Source: Fundicoccus_A sp052115865 (GTDB lineage Bacteria > Bacillota > Bacilli > Lactobacillales > Aerococcaceae). From it: a DNA stretch of 64,000 nucleotides. The notes below the pieces were generated by a model. That model was not told the origin of the DNA and ran no database searches. It was given only the letters and a program-made list of their open reading frames with translations. The position numbers were made by a program, and so were the translations under genes. The DNA lies in NCBI RefSeq assembly GCF_052115865.1, contig NZ_JBQKME010000007.1, positions 88,901 to 152,900 of the forward strand, read 5' to 3'. Positions within the stretch are counted from its first letter, which is position 1; the number at the start of each line of letters is the position of its first letter. Of the stretch, positions 45,272-53,423 are shown piece by piece.

Positions 45272-45895
45272 TTAATTACCCTCTAGCTGCTTTTGCTTCT
45301 GTTGGATTTTCGCGATAGCTTGTTTACTGAGTATTAGCCAACAAATTACAATGATATTAGCTGAAAACAAAGGTACAAGAACGAAAAAGAAATCTAAGGC
45401 AATCAACCATAAAATAGTTGAAGCAACCATTCCGATCGTTTCTATCGGACACGTTAACATAACTAAAAATGGTTGAATAATCTTATCAAGTCCTTTTAGG
45501 GATTGCGTTGCCTTAAACACAAAACTATAGGCTAAATGTGCCACATAAACGATAAGTAAAAGAATAATCCATGGATAGAGGATTTGAAGATTATTCGAAA
45601 GAGCGGTTATAGTTGACCAGTAGATAACAAAAGCAATCGCAATATACATAAATCCGTATAAATTACTCCGAATAAAATTCTCCTTGTACAGCCTCCAAAA
45701 AGAAGCAAACAACTCCATAAAATTTTGCTGCTGATATTTATTTTCAGAAAGAATTGTAACGAGCGTCAAGGTTGCTGGAAAGAATCCAAAAACGCCTAGA
45801 CCTAGTAAAAGAAAAATGATCCAATAGATGTTCAGCAACATCCATTGTAGCCCTTGCATCATATATTTATTGAATGTTACCCATCTATTCATCAC
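45272..45895 (-). CDS. DUF624 (YesL-like) membrane protein
   Basis: 207 residues with about five hydrophobic helices (LNIYWIIFLLLGLGVFGFFPA, the typical YesL opening, and further segments). DUF624 genes are common beside CUT1-type sugar transport and glycoside hydrolase genes in Firmicutes; their exact role is unknown. Last gene of the arabinan-like locus, 20 bases after the DUF4185 gene. A second, broken DUF624 gene is at 60346-61011 in the alpha-galactoside locus, supporting the link with sugar loci. Confidence 0.8.
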   Translation of the reverse strand: MMNRWVTFNKYMMQGLQWMLLNIYWIIFLLLGLGVFGFFPATLTLVTILSENKYQQQNFMELFASFWRLYKENFIRSNLYGFMYIAIAFVIYWSTITALSNNLQILYPWIILLLIVYVAHLAYSFVFKATQSLKGLDKIIQPFLVMLTCPIETIGMVASTILWLIALDFFFVLVPLFSANIIVICWLILSKQAIAKIQQKQKQLEGN

Positions 45896-45915
45896 TAGCT
45901 TCCTCTCAAGTTTTA

Positions 45916-47031
45916 TTACTCAACCATTGATACTTCTGCGCGATACAAGAAAACATTATATGGTCCCCATTCAGACATCACAAAATAAATATCTTCATCA
46001 TTCATTGACCATGGATGCATAAAACTACCATAGAGTTGTGGATAATCTTGACCGGTTGTAACAACCACTTCATCTGTCCAATTATCCGTTAAATCTGTTG
46101 ATGTCCTTAATACAACAGAATATTTATCTTCATTTAAATACATCATCATATAACGATTGTAGTGGGCATTATATAAAACCGACACTTCACTAACGGGTGC
46201 ATCTACAACCGCAACGGCTTCGGCTTCATCTTTTACCCATTCCGTTCCATTCCAGTACTCATAGCTCTCAAACTTCAACATTTCATCTTCAACAACACGA
46301 CCTAAATACAAGCTACCAAAACGTCCTGAAGGCGTTCCGTACATATAAACATAACCATCTTCTTTTAAAAATGATACTTGTGCAAAATGACTGTCACCAC
46401 CCCATTGAACATCAGATGGTTGCCAAGTCTCACCTTCATCTTCTGAATAAACAATCGCAGAAAAATTGGTATCCCATTGACCTGGATCGCCCCATTTTTT
46501 AACTTGCATATAGTGAATGAAATGTTGGTTACCGACTGTCACACCCGATGTTGGAATAGCGGTAAAATCACCATAACCATGCGTTTCTTTTGCCGAATAA
46601 ATAATTTCTTTGGCATAGTTATCCTTTTCTGGATCCATAATCATGCTATCGATTTCTATTCCTTTCGTTAAATCACGATTTCTAGAAATACCTAGTACAT
46701 TACTTCTCCAACCCCTTCTAGCACCACCGCCTCCAAAGCCACCCCAGCCGGCATCATAGGTATCACCAAAAGCAATCATTATTTTGGGGTCGTTGGGATC
46801 AGTTGTGGCATCCCACATAACACCTAAGTCAGTCGCATCTACATTATATTTTCCCGGCGTATCATTCACATTAGGAATATCTAAATCTTCAATATTAGCC
46901 CCTGTTACTTGGGCAACTTTTTGAACTTTATTTATCATCATTTCAGCCCCAGCTGCTTGAGCAGTAATCGGAAATAATACACAAGAAACAATTAAAAACG
47001 TTAAACTATAGAACATTAATTTCTTCATCAT
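45916..47031 (-). CDS. Secreted DUF4185 protein, GH183 endo-D-arabinanase family
   Basis: 371 residues with a signal peptide (MMKKLMFYSLTFLIVSCVLF..., ending TAQAAGA). The body is the DUF4185 five-bladed propeller type: TDLGVMWD, IMIAFGDTYDAG, WRSNVLGISRN, TAIPTSGVTVGNQHFIHYM, WGDPGQWDTNFSAIVYSED and a terminal SEWGPYNVFLYRA. DUF4185 enzymes were recently shown to be endo-D-arabinanases (GH183), acting on mycobacterial-type D-arabinan. The start overlaps the preceding gene by 26 bases (GGAGA before ATGATG), which implies coupling. Being secreted, it would make the first cut outside the cell. Activity here is inferred from family. Confidence 0.85.
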   Translation of the reverse strand: MMKKLMFYSLTFLIVSCVLFPITAQAAGAEMMINKVQKVAQVTGANIEDLDIPNVNDTPGKYNVDATDLGVMWDATTDPNDPKIMIAFGDTYDAGWGGFGGGGARRGWRSNVLGISRNRDLTKGIEIDSMIMDPEKDNYAKEIIYSAKETHGYGDFTAIPTSGVTVGNQHFIHYMQVKKWGDPGQWDTNFSAIVYSEDEGETWQPSDVQWGGDSHFAQVSFLKEDGYVYMYGTPSGRFGSLYLGRVVEDEMLKFESYEYWNGTEWVKDEAEAVAVVDAPVSEVSVLYNAHYNRYMMMYLNEDKYSVVLRTSTDLTDNWTDEVVVTTGQDYPQLYGSFMHPWSMNDEDIYFVMSEWGPYNVFLYRAEVSMVE

Positions 47032-48991
47032 TGTTCTCCATTCTCAATGGCTTTTGTACATCTAACCATTCAGCCAACGATGCAGATGCCGAACCATTCC
47101 CCCAATCGAAAATGGTAAACTCACCTGCAACATCAATATTTTCACCATGGTGAGCATTCTCCATTTCAAAACCAAAGTCTTTCTCGTCAAAAAATGGAAA
47201 TGTTTGTTCATACAAGTTTTTCACTTCTATGTTTTCTGGACAATACATCATATAGAAAGAAGCTTTCAATGCCCAACTTCCACGATAAAAGTATTCATCA
47301 TCATTAGTCGCATAGAAATAATGCAAATAAGTTAAAGCGATCAAACTTTGGCGCGCATCATTCCATTCATCATCTGTATTCATGACCGCAAATCCTCCTT
47401 GGACAGGAACATTTACATAAGGCGGATTCCAAACCGCTTGGTAGAGTGATAACTCACCTAAAATCTGTTTGCCAATTTCTAAATAAGAGTCTTCATTAGT
47501 TATCTGATAAACAGCAAGTAGTGCTTCTGCTGTCCAATAAATAGAAAAACTACACTGATGATATAAACCACTGCGGGGATCTACTTTGCCGTATTGTTTG
47601 CCTTCCCATTCACGTGAACAAGACCAGTAGGTTTCAAAATCTTCCCAACGACCATAAGGAATAACTTCTTTAATTACAAAATCCATTGCCCGTTTGCTGG
47701 CATGGCGGTACCTTTCATCTTTTGTTATTTGATATAACTTAGCTAATAACCAAGCATGCATGGATGTCTCTGGACTATCCAACAAGAAGGGCGAAATTGC
47801 TCCTGTATCCATTTCAACCCAAGCAGGGAAATTTCCATCTTCTTCCTGCAGACTTAAAAGCCTATCAACATATGACTCAACATAATTCAATAAAGCCTTA
47901 TCTGCGTCTATATCTTCATACCACTTCAACATCCACAATGCTGTCCAAGACATATCGAGCAAATGACCATAATTTTCATGTCCAACTGGTCTTCGATTAG
48001 AATGACCCCAAACTCCCGCATTCCAATCACCGTTTTCTTCAGCTGTATACACGGAAGGGAAAAGGCCATTCGTTTGAGGTGCACTCAATGCAAACTGCTT
48101 TGCCAATTCACTTTTGTGAATTAAATCCTCATCCTGCCAGTGCTCACCCCAACGACGATAGCCATAAGCTGAACGTAAACTACTAAACCAAGCCTGATTC
48201 CAAATACTCTTAGCTTCCCGCCAATCATTTTCAAAACCTAACCCAGGCTTTTGCTTCGCCCTTACAATAAATACCGGTGCCCCAACCCTATTGCTATCTA
48301 ATTCAAACTCCTGCCAAACTATATCTTTCCAATGCACAAATGCCCATTCATAGGTATAGGTCGCATATTTTTCAAGGTATTTATTAGGAGGGCTTGATTG
48401 TTCAGAAGGATCGAACTCCATTCTTTTGCGACCGAAATAGTTCCACATAAAGGAACTAACCGGCTCTAAAGGACGAATATCTTCAATTTTAAGCCACTCG
48501 ACGAGGTAAAACTTAAATAGCGATTGCCCTTCTTTAATGTCAAAAGGTTGCTGGTTCAAACTATGGTAAACATGGTGTGTCTTATTATAGTGACCAAGTC
48601 CATAAATCATATGATTATCTGGCTTGACGTAATCCATATATTGTGGGACTCGGCGCTGTTCTTCAATATAATCAATATCAGGAATCAACGCGAATAATTT
48701 ATTCGATTGTCTTAATACAATGGCTGGCGATTGGAAAAACAAATCACCAACCACCATCGATTCGAATGGCGCTAGATGCGGCTTCCAAATACATTCAATC
48801 GAAGTATTTGCTAAAGGCATGACCAATTCAACTTTATCAATCGACTGTGTGGGACTTTGCCAAATAGCTTCTACTGATATAATATTCGAAATGCCTTCCG
48901 TTTTTTCTACATCTCTAAGTTCAAACTGAATATTATTTTGAACAGTATCATACTGCAACCACTCGTTCAGCCAATTAATTTGTTTTTGCAT
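47006..48991 (-). CDS. Unclassified cytosolic alpha/alpha-barrel-like glycosidase candidate
   Basis: 661 residues, no signal peptide. I do not recognise a named family. An N-terminal beta-rich domain (about 1-230) leads to a helical region (about 270-590) of repeating helix pairs, e.g. ESYVDRLLSLQEEDGNFPAW, ETSMHAWLLAKLYQITKDERY, IYWTAEALLAVYQITNEDSY, and Trp/Asp/Glu-rich loops such as EENGDWNAGVWGHSNRR, which resembles six-hairpin toroid glycosidases. It lies between the GH172 gene and the GH183-type gene, with the stop overlapping the latter. If it is a glycosidase it could supply a missing linkage activity such as a beta-D-arabinofuranosidase; that is a guess. Confidence 0.65.
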   Translation of the reverse strand: MQKQINWLNEWLQYDTVQNNIQFELRDVEKTEGISNIISVEAIWQSPTQSIDKVELVMPLANTSIECIWKPHLAPFESMVVGDLFFQSPAIVLRQSNKLFALIPDIDYIEEQRRVPQYMDYVKPDNHMIYGLGHYNKTHHVYHSLNQQPFDIKEGQSLFKFYLVEWLKIEDIRPLEPVSSFMWNYFGRKRMEFDPSEQSSPPNKYLEKYATYTYEWAFVHWKDIVWQEFELDSNRVGAPVFIVRAKQKPGLGFENDWREAKSIWNQAWFSSLRSAYGYRRWGEHWQDEDLIHKSELAKQFALSAPQTNGLFPSVYTAEENGDWNAGVWGHSNRRPVGHENYGHLLDMSWTALWMLKWYEDIDADKALLNYVESYVDRLLSLQEEDGNFPAWVEMDTGAISPFLLDSPETSMHAWLLAKLYQITKDERYRHASKRAMDFVIKEVIPYGRWEDFETYWSCSREWEGKQYGKVDPRSGLYHQCSFSIYWTAEALLAVYQITNEDSYLEIGKQILGELSLYQAVWNPPYVNVPVQGGFAVMNTDDEWNDARQSLIALTYLHYFYATNDDEYFYRGSWALKASFYMMYCPENIEVKNLYEQTFPFFDEKDFGFEMENAHHGENIDVAGEFTIFDWGNGSASASLAEWLDVQKPLRMENNDEEINVL

Positions 48992-49015
48992 ATTAGTTAA
49001 TTCTCCAATCTAATA

Positions 49016-50116
49016 TTAATAGCCAAAGTAGTCGTCCATTTCATTTGGATTATGACCTAAAATATCAGGTAACGGAAGACGTTCATCAACTGGTAAAATG
49101 ATTGGGAAATCTTTATGGGGTTCTGTTTGATACCAATAAGCAGTACTTGAATAATCATCAGAACGGTGATTATTATGCCCATGCTCAATCGTTACTTTAA
49201 TGGATTCATCAAACATAATTGGATCTTCAATATGATAGCGGTAAGTCGAGATTTTTCCTTGCCAATTGGGATCGCCACCTAAAATAATGCCATGATATGG
49301 TGCGTGCTGCTCTTCTTGCGGACACCAAGCTGTATTGAAATAGTCTTCCATCCCCGTACCATGTAAAGAAGGAGGCCAAGATTCACCATCAATGAAGATC
49401 ATGTCATCCCCTTCACCATACCAATTCCAATCATGGGTAAAGTGTAAGTTGTGAATATTCATATTGCATCCAACATAATGCCCTTTTCCTTCAGCTTCTA
49501 AAATGACATAGTTGTTTTCACCTGTTGTATTTTTCCCACCAAATGAATAATAAGCACTTGAAACAGTATTTGGATCGATTCCTTTCGTTAATTGACGATG
49601 CCATTGCGCATGAAAGCGTAAAGGACTATCAATTTCATGATCATACTCTTCATAGTCAATATAGAAGTAAAACTTAATACCAGTATCGGCATTGCTTTCG
49701 ATTTCTATCCGAGCCCCATCACTAAATGGCATCGGGAAAAAACAGTTTAATGATTGGCCATTTTCTGGACTCATCTGAAGAGGGGCAGAAACATAATTTT
49801 TCGTTATGCCATGGCCTAATCCAAAGAAGTCACCAATCGGAGCTTGCACACTCGGTGATTCTTCTCCATCCCAATACATTCTTAAAACAACTTTACGATG
49901 CAAATATTCTTCGCTTACAGCCTCTAAAGGTGCCATCGTCATCCAAATATGCGTGATCGTACCTGTTCCTGCAATTTTAGCGATATCGACAACATCCCCT
50001 GGATAAATTTTAAAATAATCACGGTTGCCACCTGTTGTATCATAACTTGAATAACGTTTACGTTTTGCATTGCGTACGCGATATAAATCGCGCATTGAAC
50101 TACCTAAATTTTCCAT
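49016..50116 (-). CDS. GH172 (DUF2961) D-arabinofuranosidase/fructofuranosidase-family protein
   Basis: 366 residues, no signal peptide, so cytosolic. Strong DUF2961 features: SSYDTTGGNRDYF, IAGTGTITHIWMT, VVLRMYWDGEESPSVQAPIGDFFG, NGQSLNCFFPMPF and FIDGESWPPSLHGTGMEDYF. Glu235 and Glu257 are the candidate catalytic pair by analogy with the Bifidobacterium alpha-fructofuranosidase. GH172 enzymes known so far are exo-alpha-D-arabinofuranosidases and D-fructofuranosidases. It follows a transporter remnant and has GTGAGG 7 bases from the ATG. It would split imported oligosaccharides to D-arabinose. Confidence 0.88.
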   Translation of the reverse strand: MENLGSSMRDLYRVRNAKRKRYSSYDTTGGNRDYFKIYPGDVVDIAKIAGTGTITHIWMTMAPLEAVSEEYLHRKVVLRMYWDGEESPSVQAPIGDFFGLGHGITKNYVSAPLQMSPENGQSLNCFFPMPFSDGARIEIESNADTGIKFYFYIDYEEYDHEIDSPLRFHAQWHRQLTKGIDPNTVSSAYYSFGGKNTTGENNYVILEAEGKGHYVGCNMNIHNLHFTHDWNWYGEGDDMIFIDGESWPPSLHGTGMEDYFNTAWCPQEEQHAPYHGIILGGDPNWQGKISTYRYHIEDPIMFDESIKVTIEHGHNNHRSDDYSSTAYWYQTEPHKDFPIILPVDERLPLPDILGHNPNEMDDYFGY

Positions 50117-50151
50117 TTTTAAACCTCACTTTTAGTCGTAAATTATTTATT

Positions 50152-50290
50152 TTATTTAATTCCTGAAAGCTTAATCCCATGAATTAAATATCTCTGGAAG
50201 AACATAAACAAGATGATCGCTGGCATAGCTGCTAAAGTTGTCCCAGCCATAATCATTCCCCATTGGGAACCTTGAGCCGATCTTTGAGAT
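50152..50290 (-). pseudogene. C-terminal scrap of an ABC sugar permease (MalG type)
   Basis: About 40 codons in frame end at TAA 50152: AQGSQWGMIMAGTTLAAM, then PAIILFMFFQRYLIHGI and KLSGIK, the unmistakable last helix and tail of a CUT1 MalG-like permease. A stop and unrelated sequence lie just upstream, so the rest of the gene, and probably a whole transporter, has been deleted from this position before the GH172 gene. Confidence 0.8.
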
Positions 50291-50524
50291 TAAGAATTAG
50301 GAAAAAAATTAAATACATTTACTCTCACTACAATTATCTCTGTATATAATGAGATGCCTGAACAAGTTCAGACATCAAGTTAAAACGAATTATTGTCTAG
50401 GTTTTGCATCAATATAACTTTCAATCTGAATATATTCATTAGTATTTGTTTCAAATAATCTTCTACTTCTTTTTCTCTTATCGATACTTCACCTGCATTA
50501 TGTATACGATTACATATTATAAAT
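50291..50524. other. Gap between ribokinase-like gene and permease scrap
   Basis: No intact gene. It has a LacI/cre-like site (50501-50514), a small hairpin GATGCCTGAAC / GTTCAGACATC (50353-50376) and, on the minus strand, a short open stretch (LFETNTNEYIQIESYIDAKP) that may be debris of a lost gene. Confidence 0.45.
50501..50514. promoter_or_regulatory. Second LacI-type/cre-like operator in the arabinan locus
   Basis: TGTATACGATTACA, differing from the palindrome at 53088-53101 at two positions. It fits the cre consensus at 13 of 14 positions. It lies just after the kinase gene's stop, where the promoter of the lost transporter/GH172 transcript should be. Confidence 0.6.
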
Positions 50525-51445
50525 TCAAGAACATTCTTTTTGTATAAATTTCTCAACTTCTTCTAAATTTGGAATCGATGGTATGGCACCTTTTTTTGTA
50601 ATCGTTAAAGCACCAACAGCATTTGCAAATTTTACGGCTTGAATTAAATCATAGCCATTCGAAATAGCATAAGCGAATGCCCCATTAAACGCATCACCAG
50701 CCGCAACTGTATCAATAGGTTTTACATTGTAACCTTCAACTATTTCCACCATTTCACGATTGACAATTAATGCCCCTTTATCACCTAAAGTGACAATAAC
50801 ATTTTCGGTTCCTTTATCTAACAAACTTTGTGCGGCATCAACAACATCTTCCATTGTTTTTAGTGGACGACCACTTAACAGTTCTAATTCACTTTCATTA
50901 GGAGTTAAATAAGTAATTTTTGCTAATAATTCATTGGATAAATTAACTGCAGGAGCTGGGTTTAATAAGACAGGTATTTGTTTTTTATAAACCGCATCAA
51001 TGGCTTCTTCCGTTAACTTAAATTCCATTTCTAATTGGAACATCGCCAAGGTCACAGATTCTAATTGATTTAAAAGTTCTGATAAATCTTGCGAATCATA
51101 ACTTAAATTAGCTCCAAGAACAACAATAATGCGATTGTCACCATTAGATTCTAAGGTTACAAAGCCTACACCGGTTGATGCTTGTGTATCTTTGACAATA
51201 TTACTAGCATTAATGCCTTCTTTATCTAAAAGATTAATAAATACCTCACCATAATGATCTGGTCCCACTTTCCCTGCCATCATGACATCTAAGCCTAATC
51301 GAGCAGCTGCTACCGCTTGATTAGCTCCTTTTCCACCAGGAAAAATCTCGAACTTTTCACCAACGATTGTCTCGCCATTTTTAGGCGCTCTTCTTGTTGA
51401 AACAACATGATCCATCATGAAACTACCTAAAACTAAAACAGTCAT
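50525..51445 (-). CDS. Ribokinase-family kinase, probable D-arabinose kinase
   Basis: 306 residues, PfkB fold. Markers: GSFMMDHV start, sugar loop PGGKGANQAVAAARLG, LNPAP, TPNESE and the catalytic DTVAAGDAFNGAFA with Asp251. Compared with E. coli RbsK, Asp16 (here 12), the GGKGAN loop and Glu143 (here 139) are kept, but Asn14, a sugar contact, is Met10. It overlaps the isomerase gene by four bases. With a D-arabinose-5-phosphate isomerase beside it, phosphorylation of D-arabinose at O5 is likely; D-ribose remains an alternative. Confidence 0.82.
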   Translation of the reverse strand: MTVLVLGSFMMDHVVSTRRAPKNGETIVGEKFEIFPGGKGANQAVAAARLGLDVMMAGKVGPDHYGEVFINLLDKEGINASNIVKDTQASTGVGFVTLESNGDNRIIVVLGANLSYDSQDLSELLNQLESVTLAMFQLEMEFKLTEEAIDAVYKKQIPVLLNPAPAVNLSNELLAKITYLTPNESELELLSGRPLKTMEDVVDAAQSLLDKGTENVIVTLGDKGALIVNREMVEIVEGYNVKPIDTVAAGDAFNGAFAYAISNGYDLIQAVKFANAVGALTITKKGAIPSIPNLEEVEKFIQKECS

Positions 51446-52053
51446 TTTTTATCACCTTCTAACTGACTAAGCTGCTTACCTAAACTTCCTCCCGGATGAT
51501 ACAAGTGAAAGTTTTCTGGCTTAAATTCTTTCATCATACTCAAGGTAACAGCTAATGCATCACCGATGACTAAAACAGTAGTAGAACTGGTTGTCGGTGC
51601 TAATTGAAGATGATCGGCTTCTTGTGTATATGTATAAGCAAGTGAAATATCAACATTTTTGGCTAAAGTAGATTGATTATTGGATGTAATGGAAATTGTC
51701 TTTGCACCAATTTGTTTGACTGTAGGTAACAAACCAAGGACTTCTGTCGTTTCGCCACTATTTGAAATCAGGATCACAACGTCTTCTGCAGTAACCATAC
51801 CCAAGTCTCCATGTAAACCTTCCGTACTATGCATAAAGAAAGAAGGTGTTCCAGTACTTGCAAATGTTGCTGCCATTTTTTCGCCAATATGCCCCGATTT
51901 CCCCACACCAGTCACAATTACTTTCCCCTGACAAGCACCCAATAACTTAATGGCTTCTTCAAAGGACTCATCAATAACTTTAGTTAAGCTATTTAATGAC
52001 TGACTTTCATTTTCTATCACTTGTTTAAGTGTATCTTGTATGTTTAGTTCCAT
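51442..52053 (-). CDS. D-arabinose-5-phosphate isomerase (KdsD-like SIS domain, no CBS)
   Basis: 203 residues from ATG 52053 (AAAGGGA 8 bases upstream; a TTG at 52071 is less likely). The SIS motifs match KdsD/GutQ closely: GVGKSGHIGEKMAATFASTG, EGLHGDLGMV, ISNSGETTEV, LQLAPTTSSTTVLVIGDALA and LYHPGGSLGKQL. KdsD enzymes interconvert D-arabinose 5-phosphate and D-ribulose 5-phosphate. The CBS pair found in full-length KdsD is absent. A Firmicute without LPS has no need for KDO, so a catabolic role fits. An alternative is a 6-phospho-3-hexuloisomerase-like activity. Confidence 0.82.
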   Translation of the reverse strand: MELNIQDTLKQVIENESQSLNSLTKVIDESFEEAIKLLGACQGKVIVTGVGKSGHIGEKMAATFASTGTPSFFMHSTEGLHGDLGMVTAEDVVILISNSGETTEVLGLLPTVKQIGAKTISITSNNQSTLAKNVDISLAYTYTQEADHLQLAPTTSSTTVLVIGDALAVTLSMMKEFKPENFHLYHPGGSLGKQLSQLEGDKK

Positions 52054-52072
52054 ATACAAAATCCCTTTCAAC

Positions 52073-53056
52073 TTACCAGTTATATTTATTTTCGTATATA
52101 ATATTTTGTTTCTCTGTTACTTTTTCTTCCTCCATCCTTTCTAAAATTATTTCGCCAGATAATTTTCCGATTTGATACGGTGATTGAATCACTGAAAAAA
52201 TCTTCAGTCCAGGTAAATACTTCTGAAACTCAATTTCACCATAAGACCCAATAATCAGATCATAGATGGATTGCTTGAGCAACTCATTCACAGCACCAAC
52301 GGTCATAGCGTTATTTAATGATATAATCGCATTAGGGAGATATTTACTTTCATTAAAATAATGAATGGCTTCTTTTCCTGATGTTTCTGAATAATCTCCC
52401 TCGTAAATCAAATCGTCATCGATTTTTTTGTTGTAGTGTTTCATACAATCTACAAAACCTCTAAATCGTTCTTGAGCAATAAAAACATTCGGTAAACCTG
52501 TGAGAACGCCAATATGTTCCACGCCTGTTTGTATAATCTTCTCAGTTAAATCGTAAGCACTTTGATAGTTATCTTCTGTTATTTTATCAATTGGTAGATC
52601 AAGTTCTAAATCCCTATCGACTAACAAAATAGGTATATCGCCAGCTGAAATGGTTTTTAACACTTCTTCATGGCTGCCTGATAATGCTAAAATCAAACCA
52701 TCTACTCTTTTTTCAGTAAACATCCGGAGTAAAGCAGCTTCTTTTTCACTATTGTCTTCACCACTGGTTATTAGCATATTGTAGTCTGTATCTTTTAAGG
52801 CATCCTCAATTCCTTTGGTTATCTTCATAAAAAACGGGTTAGCAATATCTTGGATGATGACACCAATCGTATTCGTTTTTTGAACTTTTAAACTCCGAGC
52901 AATCGTATTGGGAATATAATTAAGCTCTTCTACAGCTTCCATTACCTTCGTTTTAAGTTCCTCGCTAATATAGCCTGTTTGATTTAAGACTCTTGAAACA
53001 GAAGCCGTTGATACCCCTGCTTTATTCGCAATGTCTTTAATTGTTGGATTTTGCAT
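52073..53056 (-). CDS. LacI-family regulator of the arabinan-like locus
   Basis: 327 residues. Classic LacI headpiece TIKDIANKAGVSTASVSRVLN with the hinge helix NTIARSLKVQKT, then a periplasmic-binding-protein-like sensor (TIGVIIQDIANPFF, GLILAL, VDRDLELDLP). First gene of the operon that continues with the isomerase and kinase. Its promoter is followed by a perfect palindrome at 53088-53101, so it probably represses itself and the downstream genes and responds to D-arabinose or a phosphorylated product. Confidence 0.9.
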   Translation of the reverse strand: MQNPTIKDIANKAGVSTASVSRVLNQTGYISEELKTKVMEAVEELNYIPNTIARSLKVQKTNTIGVIIQDIANPFFMKITKGIEDALKDTDYNMLITSGEDNSEKEAALLRMFTEKRVDGLILALSGSHEEVLKTISAGDIPILLVDRDLELDLPIDKITEDNYQSAYDLTEKIIQTGVEHIGVLTGLPNVFIAQERFRGFVDCMKHYNKKIDDDLIYEGDYSETSGKEAIHYFNESKYLPNAIISLNNAMTVGAVNELLKQSIYDLIIGSYGEIEFQKYLPGLKIFSVIQSPYQIGKLSGEIILERMEEEKVTEKQNIIYENKYNW

Positions 53057-53087
53057 ATCATTGATCTCTTTCAGTATATTTTGTTTC

Positions 53088-53101
53088 TGTAATCGATTAC
53101 A
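53088..53101. promoter_or_regulatory. Perfect palindromic operator before the LacI gene
   Basis: TGTAATCGATTACA is a perfect 14-base palindrome 32 bases upstream of the lacI-family start and downstream of the promoter at 53136-53164. It also fits the cre consensus fully, so binding by CcpA and by the local LacI protein are both possible. Confidence 0.7.
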
Positions 53102-53135
53102 TAGGTTTTCAAAAAAAATAACTTCCTTGGATTTG

Positions 53136-53164
53136 ATTATAAACTAGGTTATCAATAAATGCAA
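53136..53164 (-). promoter_or_regulatory. Promoter of the lacI-isomerase-kinase operon
   Basis: On the minus strand TTGCAT, a 17-base spacer and TATAAT. The palindrome at 53088-53101 would lie about 40 bases into the transcript, a road-block position. Confidence 0.7.
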
Positions 53165-53423
53165 GCCCTTTCATATATAAAAATAAATATCTTCTAATAA
53201 TTTTGAATGAGTCTTGTATTTGGCGGAAATAGGCATGCGTTTGGTAAACGGGTGATAGGCAAATTAAAAAGCTTTAACGCGTTTAGCAATCGAATGATTA
53301 ATATTTGTCACAAATTTAAATAGGCCATTATTCAACAAGTTGCAGTTGAATAATGGTCTACTTATTTTTGCTTAGCACCCATGCATGTAGAATAAAGTGC
53401 GAATTATTTTTCTGATATTTATT
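53165..53423. other. Gene-free stretch between LacI and DUF1015 genes
   Basis: No gene seen. It contains the hairpin CCATTATTCAAC / GTTGAATAATGG at 53325-53356, about 70 bases past the DUF1015 stop, which may end the serine operon transcript. The remainder (53205-53310) is unremarkable apart from a locally higher G/C content. Confidence 0.55.
53325..53356. terminator. Probable terminator of the serine operon
   Basis: Perfect 12-base stem with an 8-base loop. T tracts are weak on both sides (CTTATTTTTG on the plus strand), so termination strength is uncertain. Confidence 0.55.
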
